Source: Planctomycetaceae bacterium
GTDB lineage: Bacteria; Planctomycetota; Phycisphaerae; Phycisphaerales; SM1A02
Reading direction: 5' to 3'
DNA: 37,102 nt
Assembly (NCBI GenBank): GCA_947480055.1
Contig: CANKBX010000006.1
Coordinates: 1 to 37,102 of the forward strand
The translations under genes and the position numbers were made by a program. Below, piece after piece: positions 8,712-17,515 of this stretch (the stretch's first letter is position 1; each line of letters opens with the position of its first letter). The notes below the pieces were generated by a model. That model was not told where the DNA came from. It saw only the letters and a list, made by a program, of their open reading frames with translations, and made no database searches.

Positions 8712-8854
8712 ATCCCACCGCTCTTACACTCGCTTTCATGGGCAAATATCCCTAGAATGGCTCTGTTTCACGGGCAATGCGTCAATTCGTTTTTCACACG
8801 TTTGCCGCGCCATAAAAGCACTATCTTTGAAAGCGACATTTGGAGCATTCTTCA

Positions 8855-11752
8855 GTGAGCAACACTCCCTCTTCCAATCCTTCCCCCTCGCCTCAATCCG
8901 CCGCAGCATCGGTGAATGGTCTTGACCCCGCGTTGCTTGAAGCGCTCTACGCCGATTGGCAGCGCGACCCAACAAGCGTGAACCAAGAGTGGCGTAGTTT
9001 TTTTCAAGGCTTTGAACTTGGGTTTGAACGCTCGCCAAATCCCGCCGCCGAAACCGCTTCGACCGTCAACGAAAAATCATCTGCGCCTGCCGCCGCGCCA
9101 ACTGCGATCACAAATTCGCGCGGCTCGCAAAGCAAAGTCGACGGCCTCATAGAGGCTTATCGAACACTTGGACATTTGGCGGCGGCTCTTGATCCGCTCG
9201 GCGTGGAGCGACCATTTCCAGAAGAGCTGCAAATTGAATCGTTCGGTCTCACCGACAATGATTTGGCCGCCTCGTTTGATCCAGGAACGCTGCCACTTGC
9301 AAATCCAAGTTCGCTCACTGAAATTATCAATCTGCTGGAAGAAACATATTGCCGACATGTTGGTGTTGAGTATCAACATATTCAAGATCGACAGAAGCGA
9401 CGTTGGTTGCAGCAACGCATGGAAAGCGTGCGCAATCAGCCAAAATTTGATGTTTCTGTGCGCAAGCGATTGTTGGAGCGCTTGGTCGCTGCTGAAGGCT
9501 TTGAATCATTCCTAGAGAAGCGCTTCATTGGCAAGAAGCGATTTGGTCTAGAAGGTGGCGAAAGTCTTATCCCGCTGCTCGACTCCATCATCGACCAAGG
9601 TCCCGCGCTTGGCGTGCGCGAGTTTGCATTTGGCATGGCGCACCGCGGCCGCCTGAATGTGCTCAACAATATTTTAGAAAAACGCTTTGACCAAATCTTC
9701 ACTGAGTTTGATGAAGCGTGGACTGAGGACTTTCTCTCCGGCGGCGGCGATGTAAAATATCACCAAGGCTATTCAAGCGATGTGAAGACCACCAGCGGCC
9801 AGCCGCTGCACATCACACTGGCCGCAAATCCAAGCCATTTGGAATTTGTTTCCAGCGTGGTCCTTGGTCGCTGCCGCGCCAAGCAACGACTTGCCAACGA
9901 CACAGAGCGCCGCAAAAGCGTTGTGCCAATTCTTATTCACGGTGACGCCGCTCTTCCAGGCCAAGGCGTTGTCGCTGAATGTTTCAACATGATGCTGCTG
10001 CCTGGATTCACGGTGGGCGGCGCCATCCATGTGGTCATCAACAATCAAGTGGGTTTCACCACGGATTCCAAGGATTTGTTCAGCGGCCGTTACTGCACCG
10101 ACATCGCCAAAATGGCCAATGCGCCCATCTTTCATGTGAATGGCCAAGACCCGGAAGCCTGCGCGTGGGCCGCTCGACTTGCCATTGAATGGCGTCAATC
10201 TTTTGGCACCGACATCCTGGTGGACATGTGGTGCTATCGAAAGAATGGCCACAACGAAACCGACGAGCCGTCATTCACGCAACCGCTGATGTACCAATTG
10301 GTGCGCAAGCAAGTCACCGCCATGACGCACTACGCGAACCGCTTGCAACAAGAGGGAGTGATCACCGCCGATGAGGTCGAGCACCTCAAGAGCGATTTGT
10401 TCGCGCGCATGGATGAGGCGCAGACCCGCACCAAGAAGACACCGGTGGTTCCAGGCAAAAAACCGTTCGACCATATTTGGGCCGGGCTCACAGAGGCCTA
10501 CTCCGACGCGCCGATTGAAACCGGTGTGAAAGAAAGTCGTCTGAAGGAAGTGGCGACCGCGCTTGCAAACGTTCCCCAAGGATTTGTGGCGCACAAAAAT
10601 GTCACGCGCCTTTTGGAAATCCGCGGCAAACTTGGCGGGGATGTTGGCGTGGATTGGGGACTTGCGGAAATGTTGGCGTACGGAACTCTGCTGCTTGAAG
10701 GACACCCCATTCGACTCACGGGCCAAGATGTGGAGCGCGGAACATTCAGCCACCGTCATGCGGTTGTGGTGGACCAAGAAACAGGCGCGCCGCACATTGC
10801 GCTCAATGAACTCGGCGCGAATCAAGCTAAATTCTGCGTGCACAATTCGCCACTCACCGAGCAAGCAGTGGTTGGTTACGAGTACGGCTACTCGCTCGCC
10901 GATCCGCGCATGTTGATTTTGTGGGAGGCGCAATTCGGCGACTTCTGCAACGGCGCGCAGATCATCATCGATCAATTCATCGCGAGCGCCGAAACAAAGT
11001 GGCAACGATCAAGCGGACTTGTTCTTCTGTTGCCTCACGGATACGAAGGCCAGGGACCAGAGCACAGTTCATCGCGCGTGGAGCGCTTTCTGCAATTGTG
11101 CGCCGTCAACAATATGGTTGTGTGCCAGCCGTCCACCACGGCGCAAATGTTCCACTTGCTGCGTCGGCAAATGAAAGTGAAGTTCCGCAAGCCATTGATC
11201 GTGCTCACGCCAAAGAGCATGCTTCGATCGGCCGCGGCTTCAAGTGCCCCGGTTGAATTCACAAAGGGAGCGTGGCAACGCACAATGTCCGACACCGCGC
11301 CTGAAGCGGCGACCAACGCGCAGCGATTGCTGTTCTGCAGTGGCAAGATTTATCACGAACTTGTGGCGCAACGCGCCAAGAGCAAGGACGGCAACATTGC
11401 CATTGTGCGCGTCGAACAATTGCATCCGTTTCCCAGCGATGAAATCAAAAATCATTTGGAGCAGCACCTCAAAGCCGATGTGTTCTGGGTGCAAGACGAG
11501 CCGCGCAACATGGGTGCATGGCGATTTGTGCAGAGCCGCATGATCGATCTCTTCGCGGATCGACCTGTGAAATATATTGGTCGACCCGATGGCGCCAGCC
11601 CCGCGGTTGGAAGTTTAAAAATGCACGGACACCAACAAGAAGTCATTCTTGCCGAAGCGGTGGGCGCAATTCCTATCACCGACGGCGCCGCCAAAAACGA
11701 CAAGAGCGACAAAGAATCATCTGACAAATCGCCCGCGGGCACAAAGCACTGA
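8855..11752 (+). CDS. sucA: 2-oxoglutarate dehydrogenase E1 component
   Basis: This thiamine-diphosphate enzyme decarboxylates 2-oxoglutarate and passes the succinyl group to the E2 lipoyl arm in the TCA cycle. The product is 965 residues, near the usual 930-960. GTG at 8855 is chosen because GGAG ends nine bases before it; a TTG at 8840 is in frame but would absorb that site. Family landmarks in order are the N-terminal LYADWQRDPTSV segment that docks the E2, the substrate-binding FGMAHRGRLNVLNNI, GDAALPGQGVVAE, INNQVGFTT, the ThDP-binding region around MANAPIFHVNGQDPEA and NGHNETDEPSFTQP, and LPHGYEGQGPEHSS in the pyrimidine-binding domain. A Pro/Ser-rich N-terminus and a Lys/Asp/Ser-rich tail extend the core. 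sucB follows after 35 bases. No E3 (lpd) gene lies in the window. Confidence 0.95.
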   Translation: MSNTPSSNPSPSPQSAAASVNGLDPALLEALYADWQRDPTSVNQEWRSFFQGFELGFERSPNPAAETASTVNEKSSAPAAAPTAITNSRGSQSKVDGLIEAYRTLGHLAAALDPLGVERPFPEELQIESFGLTDNDLAASFDPGTLPLANPSSLTEIINLLEETYCRHVGVEYQHIQDRQKRRWLQQRMESVRNQPKFDVSVRKRLLERLVAAEGFESFLEKRFIGKKRFGLEGGESLIPLLDSIIDQGPALGVREFAFGMAHRGRLNVLNNILEKRFDQIFTEFDEAWTEDFLSGGGDVKYHQGYSSDVKTTSGQPLHITLAANPSHLEFVSSVVLGRCRAKQRLANDTERRKSVVPILIHGDAALPGQGVVAECFNMMLLPGFTVGGAIHVVINNQVGFTTDSKDLFSGRYCTDIAKMANAPIFHVNGQDPEACAWAARLAIEWRQSFGTDILVDMWCYRKNGHNETDEPSFTQPLMYQLVRKQVTAMTHYANRLQQEGVITADEVEHLKSDLFARMDEAQTRTKKTPVVPGKKPFDHIWAGLTEAYSDAPIETGVKESRLKEVATALANVPQGFVAHKNVTRLLEIRGKLGGDVGVDWGLAEMLAYGTLLLEGHPIRLTGQDVERGTFSHRHAVVVDQETGAPHIALNELGANQAKFCVHNSPLTEQAVVGYEYGYSLADPRMLILWEAQFGDFCNGAQIIIDQFIASAETKWQRSSGLVLLLPHGYEGQGPEHSSSRVERFLQLCAVNNMVVCQPSTTAQMFHLLRRQMKVKFRKPLIVLTPKSMLRSAAASSAPVEFTKGAWQRTMSDTAPEAATNAQRLLFCSGKIYHELVAQRAKSKDGNIAIVRVEQLHPFPSDEIKNHLEQHLKADVFWVQDEPRNMGAWRFVQSRMIDLFADRPVKYIGRPDGASPAVGSLKMHGHQQEVILAEAVGAIPITDGAAKNDKSDKESSDKSPAGTKH

Positions 11753-11787
11753 CCACTTCCTAAACACTCAAGCATGGAGCCACTGGA

Positions 11788-13056
11788 ATGATTGACATTG
11801 TGATACCGAGTCCTGGAGAAAGCATCACCGAAGTTCGTCTTGGCGCGTGGAAACGCGGCGATGGCGAGTGGGTTGAAAAAGACGATGTCATTACGGAAAT
11901 TGAAAGCGACAAGGCCACGCTGGACATTTTGGCAACGGCTTCCGGCGTGTTGAAAGTTTCGGCGCAAACTGGCGATGACTTGAAAGTTGGCGCAGTTGTG
12001 GCGCGAATTGACGAGAAGGCCACGCGCCCCGCCGGTGCAAGCGCAAAGCCCACAAGCAACGCCGCCCAACCAGCGGCGATCCAAGCCACCAAAGAAAATG
12101 CGCACGCACAAAAGGAACTTTCTGGCTCCGCCGTTGTTGAACCCAAAGTCACCAGCGTGGCACGCAAGATGGCCGTGGACAAAGGCGTTGATCTTGGAAA
12201 AGTAGAAGGCTCTGGTCCAGGTGGACGCATCACTAAAACAGATGTCGAACACGCGCAGACAGCGCCCGCACCAAGTGCCGCGCCAACTGCGCCGCAACTT
12301 GGCGCTGGCGCCGCAAAAATTTCTTCCATGCCCATGGCTAACAGCGCGCGTGGAATTCGCCGTGAGCGCATGACAAAATTGCGTCAGCGTATTGCCGAGC
12401 GTTTGGTCAGCGCCAAAAATACCGCCGCCATGTTGACCACTTTCAACGAGGCCGACATGAGCCAAGTCATGCGCCTGCGCTCCGAGCACAAGGAGGCCTT
12501 TGAAAAACGCCACGGCACAAGCCTGGGCTTCATGGGTTTCTTCGTGAAGGCCGTGGTTGGCGCGCTGGAAAAATTTCCGCGCCTCAACGCCTTCATCATT
12601 GGCGACGAGGTTGAATACCACGACTACATCGATGTCTCCGTGGCCGTTGGCACCGACAAGGGACTCATGGTTCCTGTGCTGCGCAACGCCAATCGTTTGT
12701 CCATCGCCGAAGTGGAGCGAACCATTCGCGAACTTGCCGTGAAGGCGCGCGACAACAAACTCACCGTTGATGACATGACCGGCGGCACATTCACCATCAC
12801 CAACGGCGGCGTGTACGGCAGTCTTATGAGCACGCCAATTCTCAATCCGCCGCAGTCTGGAATTCTTGGCATGCACGCCATTAAAAATCGCGCGGTTGAA
12901 GATCCAAAAAATCCCGGCCATGTGGCTATTCGCCCAATGATGTATCTGGCTCTGAGCTACGACCACCGCATTGTGGACGGTTCTGAAGCTGTGGGATTTC
13001 TAGTGGATATCAAGAACGCAATTGAGAATCCAGAGCGCTTGTTGTTGGATGTCTAA
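11788..13056 (+). CDS. sucB: Dihydrolipoyllysine-residue succinyltransferase (2-oxoglutarate dehydrogenase E2)
   Basis: The 422-residue E2 core protein transfers succinyl from its lipoyl arm to CoA. The N-terminal lipoyl domain carries the lipoylated Lys42 in [12 protein letters not shown] flexible Ala/Lys/Pro linker leads to the peripheral E3-binding domain ([13 protein letters not shown] ... [13 protein letters not shown]), a second Ala/Pro linker, and the catalytic domain beginning near [15 protein letters not shown] and ending with SYDHRIVDG, where His393 and Asp397 are the expected catalytic residues. The final PERLLLDV is the canonical E2 terminus. GGAG sits eight bases before the ATG. 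The gene is the last of the plus-strand block and is convergent with ftsI. The [20 protein letters not shown] block identifies the substrate class as succinyl rather than acetyl transfer, by resemblance only. Confidence 0.95.
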   Translation: MIDIVIPSPGESITEVRLGAWKRGDGEWVEKDDVITEIESDKATLDILATASGVLKVSAQTGDDLKVGAVVARIDEKATRPAGASAKPTSNAAQPAAIQATKENAHAQKELSGSAVVEPKVTSVARKMAVDKGVDLGKVEGSGPGGRITKTDVEHAQTAPAPSAAPTAPQLGAGAAKISSMPMANSARGIRRERMTKLRQRIAERLVSAKNTAAMLTTFNEADMSQVMRLRSEHKEAFEKRHGTSLGFMGFFVKAVVGALEKFPRLNAFIIGDEVEYHDYIDVSVAVGTDKGLMVPVLRNANRLSIAEVERTIRELAVKARDNKLTVDDMTGGTFTITNGGVYGSLMSTPILNPPQSGILGMHAIKNRAVEDPKNPGHVAIRPMMYLALSYDHRIVDGSEAVGFLVDIKNAIENPERLLLDV

Positions 13057-13076
13057 GTAACAACCCACGTCACTGC

Positions 13077-13098
13077 TTGTCAATTTCAAATTTGACAA
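13077..13098. terminator. Possible weak bidirectional terminator between sucB and ftsI
   Basis: Seven-base arms ttgtcaa and ttgacaa flank an eight-base loop in the 69-base gap between two convergent genes. The position is right for a shared terminator, but the stem is AT-rich and no long T tract follows on either strand, so the call is tentative. Confidence 0.3.
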
Positions 13099-13125
13099 TT
13101 CAAATTACAAATGCAAATCGCGTGT

Positions 13126-14988
13126 TCAATGTCGATCGGCTTGGTCGCGTTCATGCAAAGCAAGTTTGGCTTGCTTCTCCAGCTGATCCGGCTCAACGCC
13201 CATGTAATTCAGCGTGGCGTCAATGATGTCGCGGCACACGGGTCCCGCGATTGAACCGCCGTAATGTCCCCTGGATTTATCTGGGTCATCAATAACAACC
13301 AAGCACACGATCCGAGGATTCACAAATGGCGCGCCCGCGATAAATGAACTCACATAGCGATCATCAAAGTAGCCCTTGCCTTGACCCTTTGGTTTTGGCA
13401 ATTGCGCGGTGCCCGACTTGCCAAACATTCTGTACATTTCGCTCTGCGCTTTGCGGCCCGTTCCCTCGGTCATCACGCCCTCCATCGCTTCGCGCGCCGT
13501 CAACGCGATCGCCTCTGAAATGACGCGCTTGCTGGGAATTGAATATTGATTGTCGGCGCCTTCGGCTCCAAGAGTCAACCGCGCGGGAACCAAAGTTCCA
13601 TCACGGCAAAATGCCGAGAAAGCCTGCACCATTTGGATTGGCGTCACGCCAATTTCGTGGCCCATGCACACGCTGGTCTGGGTGTACACCGACCATTTTT
13701 TAGGCGACGTGACCAAGCCTTCGCTCTCGCCAGGAATTCCAACACCGCTCTTCTGTCCAAATCCAAATCGTTGCAACATGTTCTGCATGTCTTTAAATTT
13801 CATCCGCTCCGCGGCCGCCGCCATGCCGCCGTTGAGCGACTTCACAAGAACTTTTTGCCACGACACGGGTCCTGGATATTTCACGTCCTCAATCTTGCGC
13901 CCAAACTTTGTGGTGTATGGACCGAAAGGCAGGCGCACAATCGTCTCTGGTTTAAACACGCCAAGTTCCGTTGCGGTGGCCCACACAAATGGCTTGAATG
14001 TGGAACCCGGCTCATACGGATCGGTGACATTGCGATTGCGTCCAAGAGAAGCGCCAAGCGCGCGCGATGGATCGGTGGTGATTTCCTTCCAACCCTTGCG
14101 CGGATTCAGCACGTCGGCCATGGCAAGAATGTCGCCGGTCTGCACATCCATCACCACGGCTCGCCCACCGCCGGCGTTCCATTGCTTCACGGCGGTTTTT
14201 AAAAGTCTCTCGGCAATTTCTTGCGACACCAAATCAATCGACAAGCGAACATCAACTCCATCGCGCGGCGGTTGGTAATCATTTCCCTCAATCCAAAGTG
14301 GCTGGCGTTTTACATCGCGAAGAAACACAAGTTGTCCGTCTTTGCCACGCACTTGCGAGTTGTGCTGCAATTCAGCGCCCGCTTGCCCGCTTTGCTCCAA
14401 ACCAACACGTCCAATCACCATGGCCGCCAAATCTCCAGCGGGATATTCGCGAATTGGTCTGGACTCAATTCCAATTCCAGAAATTTTAAGTTGACGAATC
14501 GCGTCCACTTGCACTGGCGTCAACATGTCCGCGAGTTGCACATAGCGGTCGTCCGCGCGCTGTCGCAACATGGCTTCAAAAGTTTTTGACGACACACCCA
14601 TCGCGCCACCAATCGCACCAGCCGCGTCCCGAAATGGATCTCCAACTGCTTTTGATTCCGGATCCTCGATGTTGCCTTGACGAACGCGCTCCCACCCACG
14701 CTCCCAAATCATCGCGGGATCCGCGAACAATCTGCGCCCCATCAAACTCGCCGCAAGAACGCGTCCCCGACGATCAACAATTTGTCCACGCGAGGCAAGT
14801 TCCGGCGCGGTGCTTCGATGCACGCCCGCCGCGGCCGTAAGTTTGGGATCATCAGTGGTCTTCAACCACGCGACACGCGCGGAAATCGAAAACAAAAGCC
14901 CCGCGGTCGCAAAAATAAGCACGCGGCTCCAAGCGCGAATTCGGCTTGATTGCGACTCAGAAATATTTGAAATACTAAATTGATTCAT
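13126..14988 (-). CDS. ftsI: Peptidoglycan D,D-transpeptidase FtsI (penicillin-binding protein 3 class)
   Basis: A 620-residue class B penicillin-binding protein that crosslinks septal peptidoglycan. It has a short cytoplasmic N-terminus, one membrane helix (about residues 22-42), a dimerisation domain with SRGQIVDRRGRVLA, and the transpeptidase domain with all three active-site motifs: Ser329 in GSTFKPF, SLN starting at Ser384, and Lys524 in KSGTA. No PASTA repeats follow. The start codon overlaps the stop of the FtsL-like gene in ATGA, which suggests translational coupling. It is the last gene of the long minus-strand run; the usual next genes of a division cluster (murE, murF, mraY) are absent, and the next gene is sucB on the other strand. 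Acting as a division-specific rather than elongation enzyme is inferred from rsmH and the FtsL-like neighbour. Confidence 0.92.
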   Translation of the reverse strand: MNQFSISNISESQSSRIRAWSRVLIFATAGLLFSISARVAWLKTTDDPKLTAAAGVHRSTAPELASRGQIVDRRGRVLAASLMGRRLFADPAMIWERGWERVRQGNIEDPESKAVGDPFRDAAGAIGGAMGVSSKTFEAMLRQRADDRYVQLADMLTPVQVDAIRQLKISGIGIESRPIREYPAGDLAAMVIGRVGLEQSGQAGAELQHNSQVRGKDGQLVFLRDVKRQPLWIEGNDYQPPRDGVDVRLSIDLVSQEIAERLLKTAVKQWNAGGGRAVVMDVQTGDILAMADVLNPRKGWKEITTDPSRALGASLGRNRNVTDPYEPGSTFKPFVWATATELGVFKPETIVRLPFGPYTTKFGRKIEDVKYPGPVSWQKVLVKSLNGGMAAAAERMKFKDMQNMLQRFGFGQKSGVGIPGESEGLVTSPKKWSVYTQTSVCMGHEIGVTPIQMVQAFSAFCRDGTLVPARLTLGAEGADNQYSIPSKRVISEAIALTAREAMEGVMTEGTGRKAQSEMYRMFGKSGTAQLPKPKGQGKGYFDDRYVSSFIAGAPFVNPRIVCLVVIDDPDKSRGHYGGSIAGPVCRDIIDATLNYMGVEPDQLEKQAKLALHERDQADRH

Positions 14989-15317
14989 CCGCCAAATTCC
15001 ACTGGGATTGCGTCAGGATCTTTCACGCCTGGCTTTGTTGCCAAGCGCGGTTGCGTTGGTGGCGCGGGCGCGTCCAATCTGTGGGGGATCGGTCTCCATT
15101 GAACCTTCATGGATTCCAACGCCATACGAATGGCGTCGGGTCGAACTTTGGATGCGACCTCCGCTCGAAATCTCCAAATATCCCGTTGTTGTTCGATCAA
15201 TCTCCAATGGGTCCTGGAAATCTTCGCGGCCACTTCATAGCGCTTCTGCCGCATGGCCAGAAGCGCGGTGGACATGATTCCAAGACCCAACAATATGGCG
15301 ATTGCTTTTCCGAACAT
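14985..15317 (-). CDS. ftsL: FtsL-like cell division protein
   Basis: A 110-residue bitopic protein: a very short N-terminus, one membrane helix (about residues 4-21) and then a helical segment rich in charged heptads (RTHWRLIEQQRDIWRFRAEV) ending in an IRMALESM-like helix. This is the architecture of FtsL/DivIC-type proteins, which scaffold the septal synthase and whose sequences diverge widely. Identification rests mostly on position, directly before ftsI and after rsmH, as in many division clusters. AAGGA sits seven bases before the ATG. The stop overlaps ftsI by four bases. A Pro-rich C-terminal tail of about 35 residues extends past the coiled coil. A homology search would probably give only weak hits, so the name should be taken as likely rather than proven. 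Confidence 0.7.
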   Translation of the reverse strand: MFGKAIAILLGLGIMSTALLAMRQKRYEVAAKISRTHWRLIEQQRDIWRFRAEVASKVRPDAIRMALESMKVQWRPIPHRLDAPAPPTQPRLATKPGVKDPDAIPVEFGG

Positions 15318-15333
15318 GGTCCGGTCCTTGAAC

Positions 15334-16344
15334 TCAGTTTGTTTTTGGAAGTTTGATGGTCATTCCGGGCGACAGCGCTGCGGGATCCGAAAGAGAGGAT
15401 CCGTTGGCGGTAGCGATATCTTTCCACTTGCTTGACTTGCCCAATTTTTTCTTGGCGATTGAACCAAGCGTGTCGCCTTTTTCCACAACGTACAAGTCAT
15501 CGGTCGATCCCGCATTATTTTCTTTGCTGGATGATTTTGTGAACGCGCTCTTTGCGCCAGCGCCACTCTTGGACATCGAAACTTCAATCACGCCAGTCGG
15601 ATTGGCCGTGGCGCGTGGACTCATTTCAACACTCGCAATATCCGCCGCCGCAAGCAGCGGAATTTCTTGAGCCGGCTTGGAAGTCTGCGTGTTCAATCGA
15701 AGCGCCGCATTCTCCTGCTCTTGTGGAGTAGTACTCACACGCGCGCCCTTTGTTGTTGAAGCCACCACCGCACCGTGGCGAAGTTGCTCCACTGGGGGCA
15801 GGCGCAATGTCACGCCTTTACGTAATTTTTCAGGGTTTGGCAGCGCTTTTTTGTTGTATTCAGCCAGTGCCTTCCATAAAGAACTATCACCATATGCCGC
15901 CGCGCAAATGGAATATAAAGTTTCACCCACGGCAATCGGGTGAAGCTTCACGCCAGGTTCGCCTTCTTGCACTTTTACAGTGTTGGCAATTTCAACAGTG
16001 GCGGGAGCGATTCCCTGATCAACGTACGGCACATTTGAAATTGGGCGAACGCTTGGGTTGGCCGTGGGCGCCACAGTCTCTGATGTATTTTTATTTGAAA
16101 CCGTGCGAAGATCGCCTGGCGCGTTTACCGCGATCAATTCGGCTGGTTGCACTGCGGTCACGCCAGCAATTGGAACCGCCGTGATAGAGATGGGTCTACT
16201 CCCATGTTCTCTTACTCGATCCTTGCTCGCCAGATTCGCAGTTTCTTGTCGTTGCGCGGTGCTGAAGTGATCGCTCACCAGAATGCCCACAAAAAGAAGC
16301 AAGCCGAATCCAACAACCATCGCCAATTTATTTTCTCGTGTCAT
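15334..16344 (-). CDS. Membrane-anchored protein with two LysM domains
   Basis: A 336-residue protein with one membrane helix near the N-terminus (about residues 7-25), a long polar and Thr/Ala/Pro-rich linker, and two LysM domains: residues about 133-185 (VGETLYSICAAAYGDSSLW) and 282-333 (VEKGDTLGSIAKKKLGKSS). LysM domains bind N-acetylglucosamine-containing glycans, mainly peptidoglycan, so the protein probably sits in the periplasm holding the wall. The ATG at 16344 is chosen because AAGGA lies six bases upstream; an upstream ATG at 16404 is in frame but lacks such a site. It lies between rsmH and the FtsL-like gene, where most division clusters have no extra gene. No catalytic domain is seen, so a scaffold or adaptor role is the best guess. 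Confidence 0.85.
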   Translation of the reverse strand: MTRENKLAMVVGFGLLLFVGILVSDHFSTAQRQETANLASKDRVREHGSRPISITAVPIAGVTAVQPAELIAVNAPGDLRTVSNKNTSETVAPTANPSVRPISNVPYVDQGIAPATVEIANTVKVQEGEPGVKLHPIAVGETLYSICAAAYGDSSLWKALAEYNKKALPNPEKLRKGVTLRLPPVEQLRHGAVVASTTKGARVSTTPQEQENAALRLNTQTSKPAQEIPLLAAADIASVEMSPRATANPTGVIEVSMSKSGAGAKSAFTKSSSKENNAGSTDDLYVVEKGDTLGSIAKKKLGKSSKWKDIATANGSSLSDPAALSPGMTIKLPKTN

Positions 16345-16468
16345 TTCGCATCCTTGCGTTGTGGCAATCTTGATTTTTTGAGTTCTTGAAAGCCCGTTGT
16401 CCATTTACAAACTTTTTTCAACACCTGTGATCGGATCTCCATCCGATATTCAATCCCAACCAAGCAAC

Positions 16469-17515
16469 CTATATACCAACAATCCGAATCGATCGAAGCT
16501 TGGCGGAGCGAGCTCTTGGATTCGCTTCGCATTCCACTTCGCTTGCAACCAAAGGCTTTCGCGCACATCGGGTCGCCCATCCTTGGCGTTCCCAATCAGT
16601 GAAAGCCCTTTTAATCAATCGGTCTTCTAGGCTGTGGAACGCCAAAATTGCTATGCGAGTATTTTTGGCCAGCCAGTTGCTTGCTGACTCGGTTGCGACA
16701 GGGTTTTGAATCCCGCCATGTACTGCATGCGGATGGCCTGCCACAAACCTAGATTCATTCCCCGAATCCGCATTTGGCACTGGCCAAAAAGTAGCGATTT
16801 CCCGCTGAAATACAGCCAAAAGCGTCTCTAATGACTCCAATTCTTTATTCACCGCAATGCGCAACGCCATAAAGGTGCGAGTAGCAGGATGCATGCGACT
16901 TTGGCGGGCCTTGCCCCCATAGGCGGACACCACCGCTTTGGCTAGATCCGCCGTGGTTTTGAGCAACCCGAGGTCACGAACATAGATAATTCGCCGCGCA
17001 ATTCGCCTAGAAAATGGATCTTCACCCAGTTGAAAGATCAAATCGGCCAATTCGGACTCGGAAACGCGAGCCAGCAACGCGTGGGCGCTTTCGCCTTTAC
17101 TTTGATCCAGTCGCATATCCAAGGGACCAGCCGTTGCGAATGAAAAACCACGCGCTGGATCGCTCATTTGATTGCTGGCAAATCCAAGGTCCGCCATAAA
17201 AGCATCGGCGCGCAATGATTCACCACGCAACACCTCAGCCACGCTGGAAAAGTTGGCGTGAGCCGCGATCACGCGCGGCGCGTTTGGCAGACTTCGAACG
17301 CGCTCGCTTGCAAAGGCAAGATTATGTTGATCCAAATCCAACAGCACCAAAGTTCCCTGGCTCCCAATCACTTTGGCGATGGCTTGTGCATGACCGCCTC
17401 GACCGGCAGTGGCGTCAACCACGGTGTTGCCAACTTCAAGCTCAAGCCCCTGCACAATTTCTTGCAACATCACCGGCTGATGATCAATGATGTCGCCATC
17501 CGAGTGATCCAACAT
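16469..17515 (-). CDS. rsmH: 16S rRNA (cytosine1402-N4)-methyltransferase
   Basis: RsmH (MraW) methylates C1402 in the ribosomal P site. The 348-residue product shows the family landmarks: HQPVMLQEIVQGL, the SAM-binding VDATAGRGGHAQAIA, the segment DLGFASNQMSDPARGFSF leading to GPLDMRLDQ, MHPATRTFMALRIAVNKEL, and ILAFHSLEDRLIKRAF. ATG at 17515 is preferred over an in-frame ATG at 17587, because it overlaps the stop of the WecA-like gene as TGATG, a standard coupling arrangement, while the longer form would overlap that gene by 73 bases. The normal leader gene mraZ is missing, and its place is taken by polysaccharide genes. An insertion of about 30 residues before the last helix makes it longer than the 313-residue E. 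coli protein. Confidence 0.94.
   Translation of the reverse strand: MLDHSDGDIIDHQPVMLQEIVQGLELEVGNTVVDATAGRGGHAQAIAKVIGSQGTLVLLDLDQHNLAFASERVRSLPNAPRVIAAHANFSSVAEVLRGESLRADAFMADLGFASNQMSDPARGFSFATAGPLDMRLDQSKGESAHALLARVSESELADLIFQLGEDPFSRRIARRIIYVRDLGLLKTTADLAKAVVSAYGGKARQSRMHPATRTFMALRIAVNKELESLETLLAVFQREIATFWPVPNADSGNESRFVAGHPHAVHGGIQNPVATESASNWLAKNTRIAILAFHSLEDRLIKRAFTDWERQGWATRCARKPLVASEVECEANPRARSAKLRSIRIVGI

Noticed and set aside
7969-8925. A 318-codon plus-strand frame overlapping priA and sucA in another frame
   Set aside because: PriA helicase motifs and the sucA start explain this DNA. The alternative frame has no domain and crosses a gene boundary.
11452-12966. A 504-codon open frame on the minus strand opposite sucA end and sucB
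   Set aside because: It is antisense to a clearly conserved E2 gene. Long antisense frames arise from codon bias in the real gene; the translation is His/Ala-rich and shows no domain.
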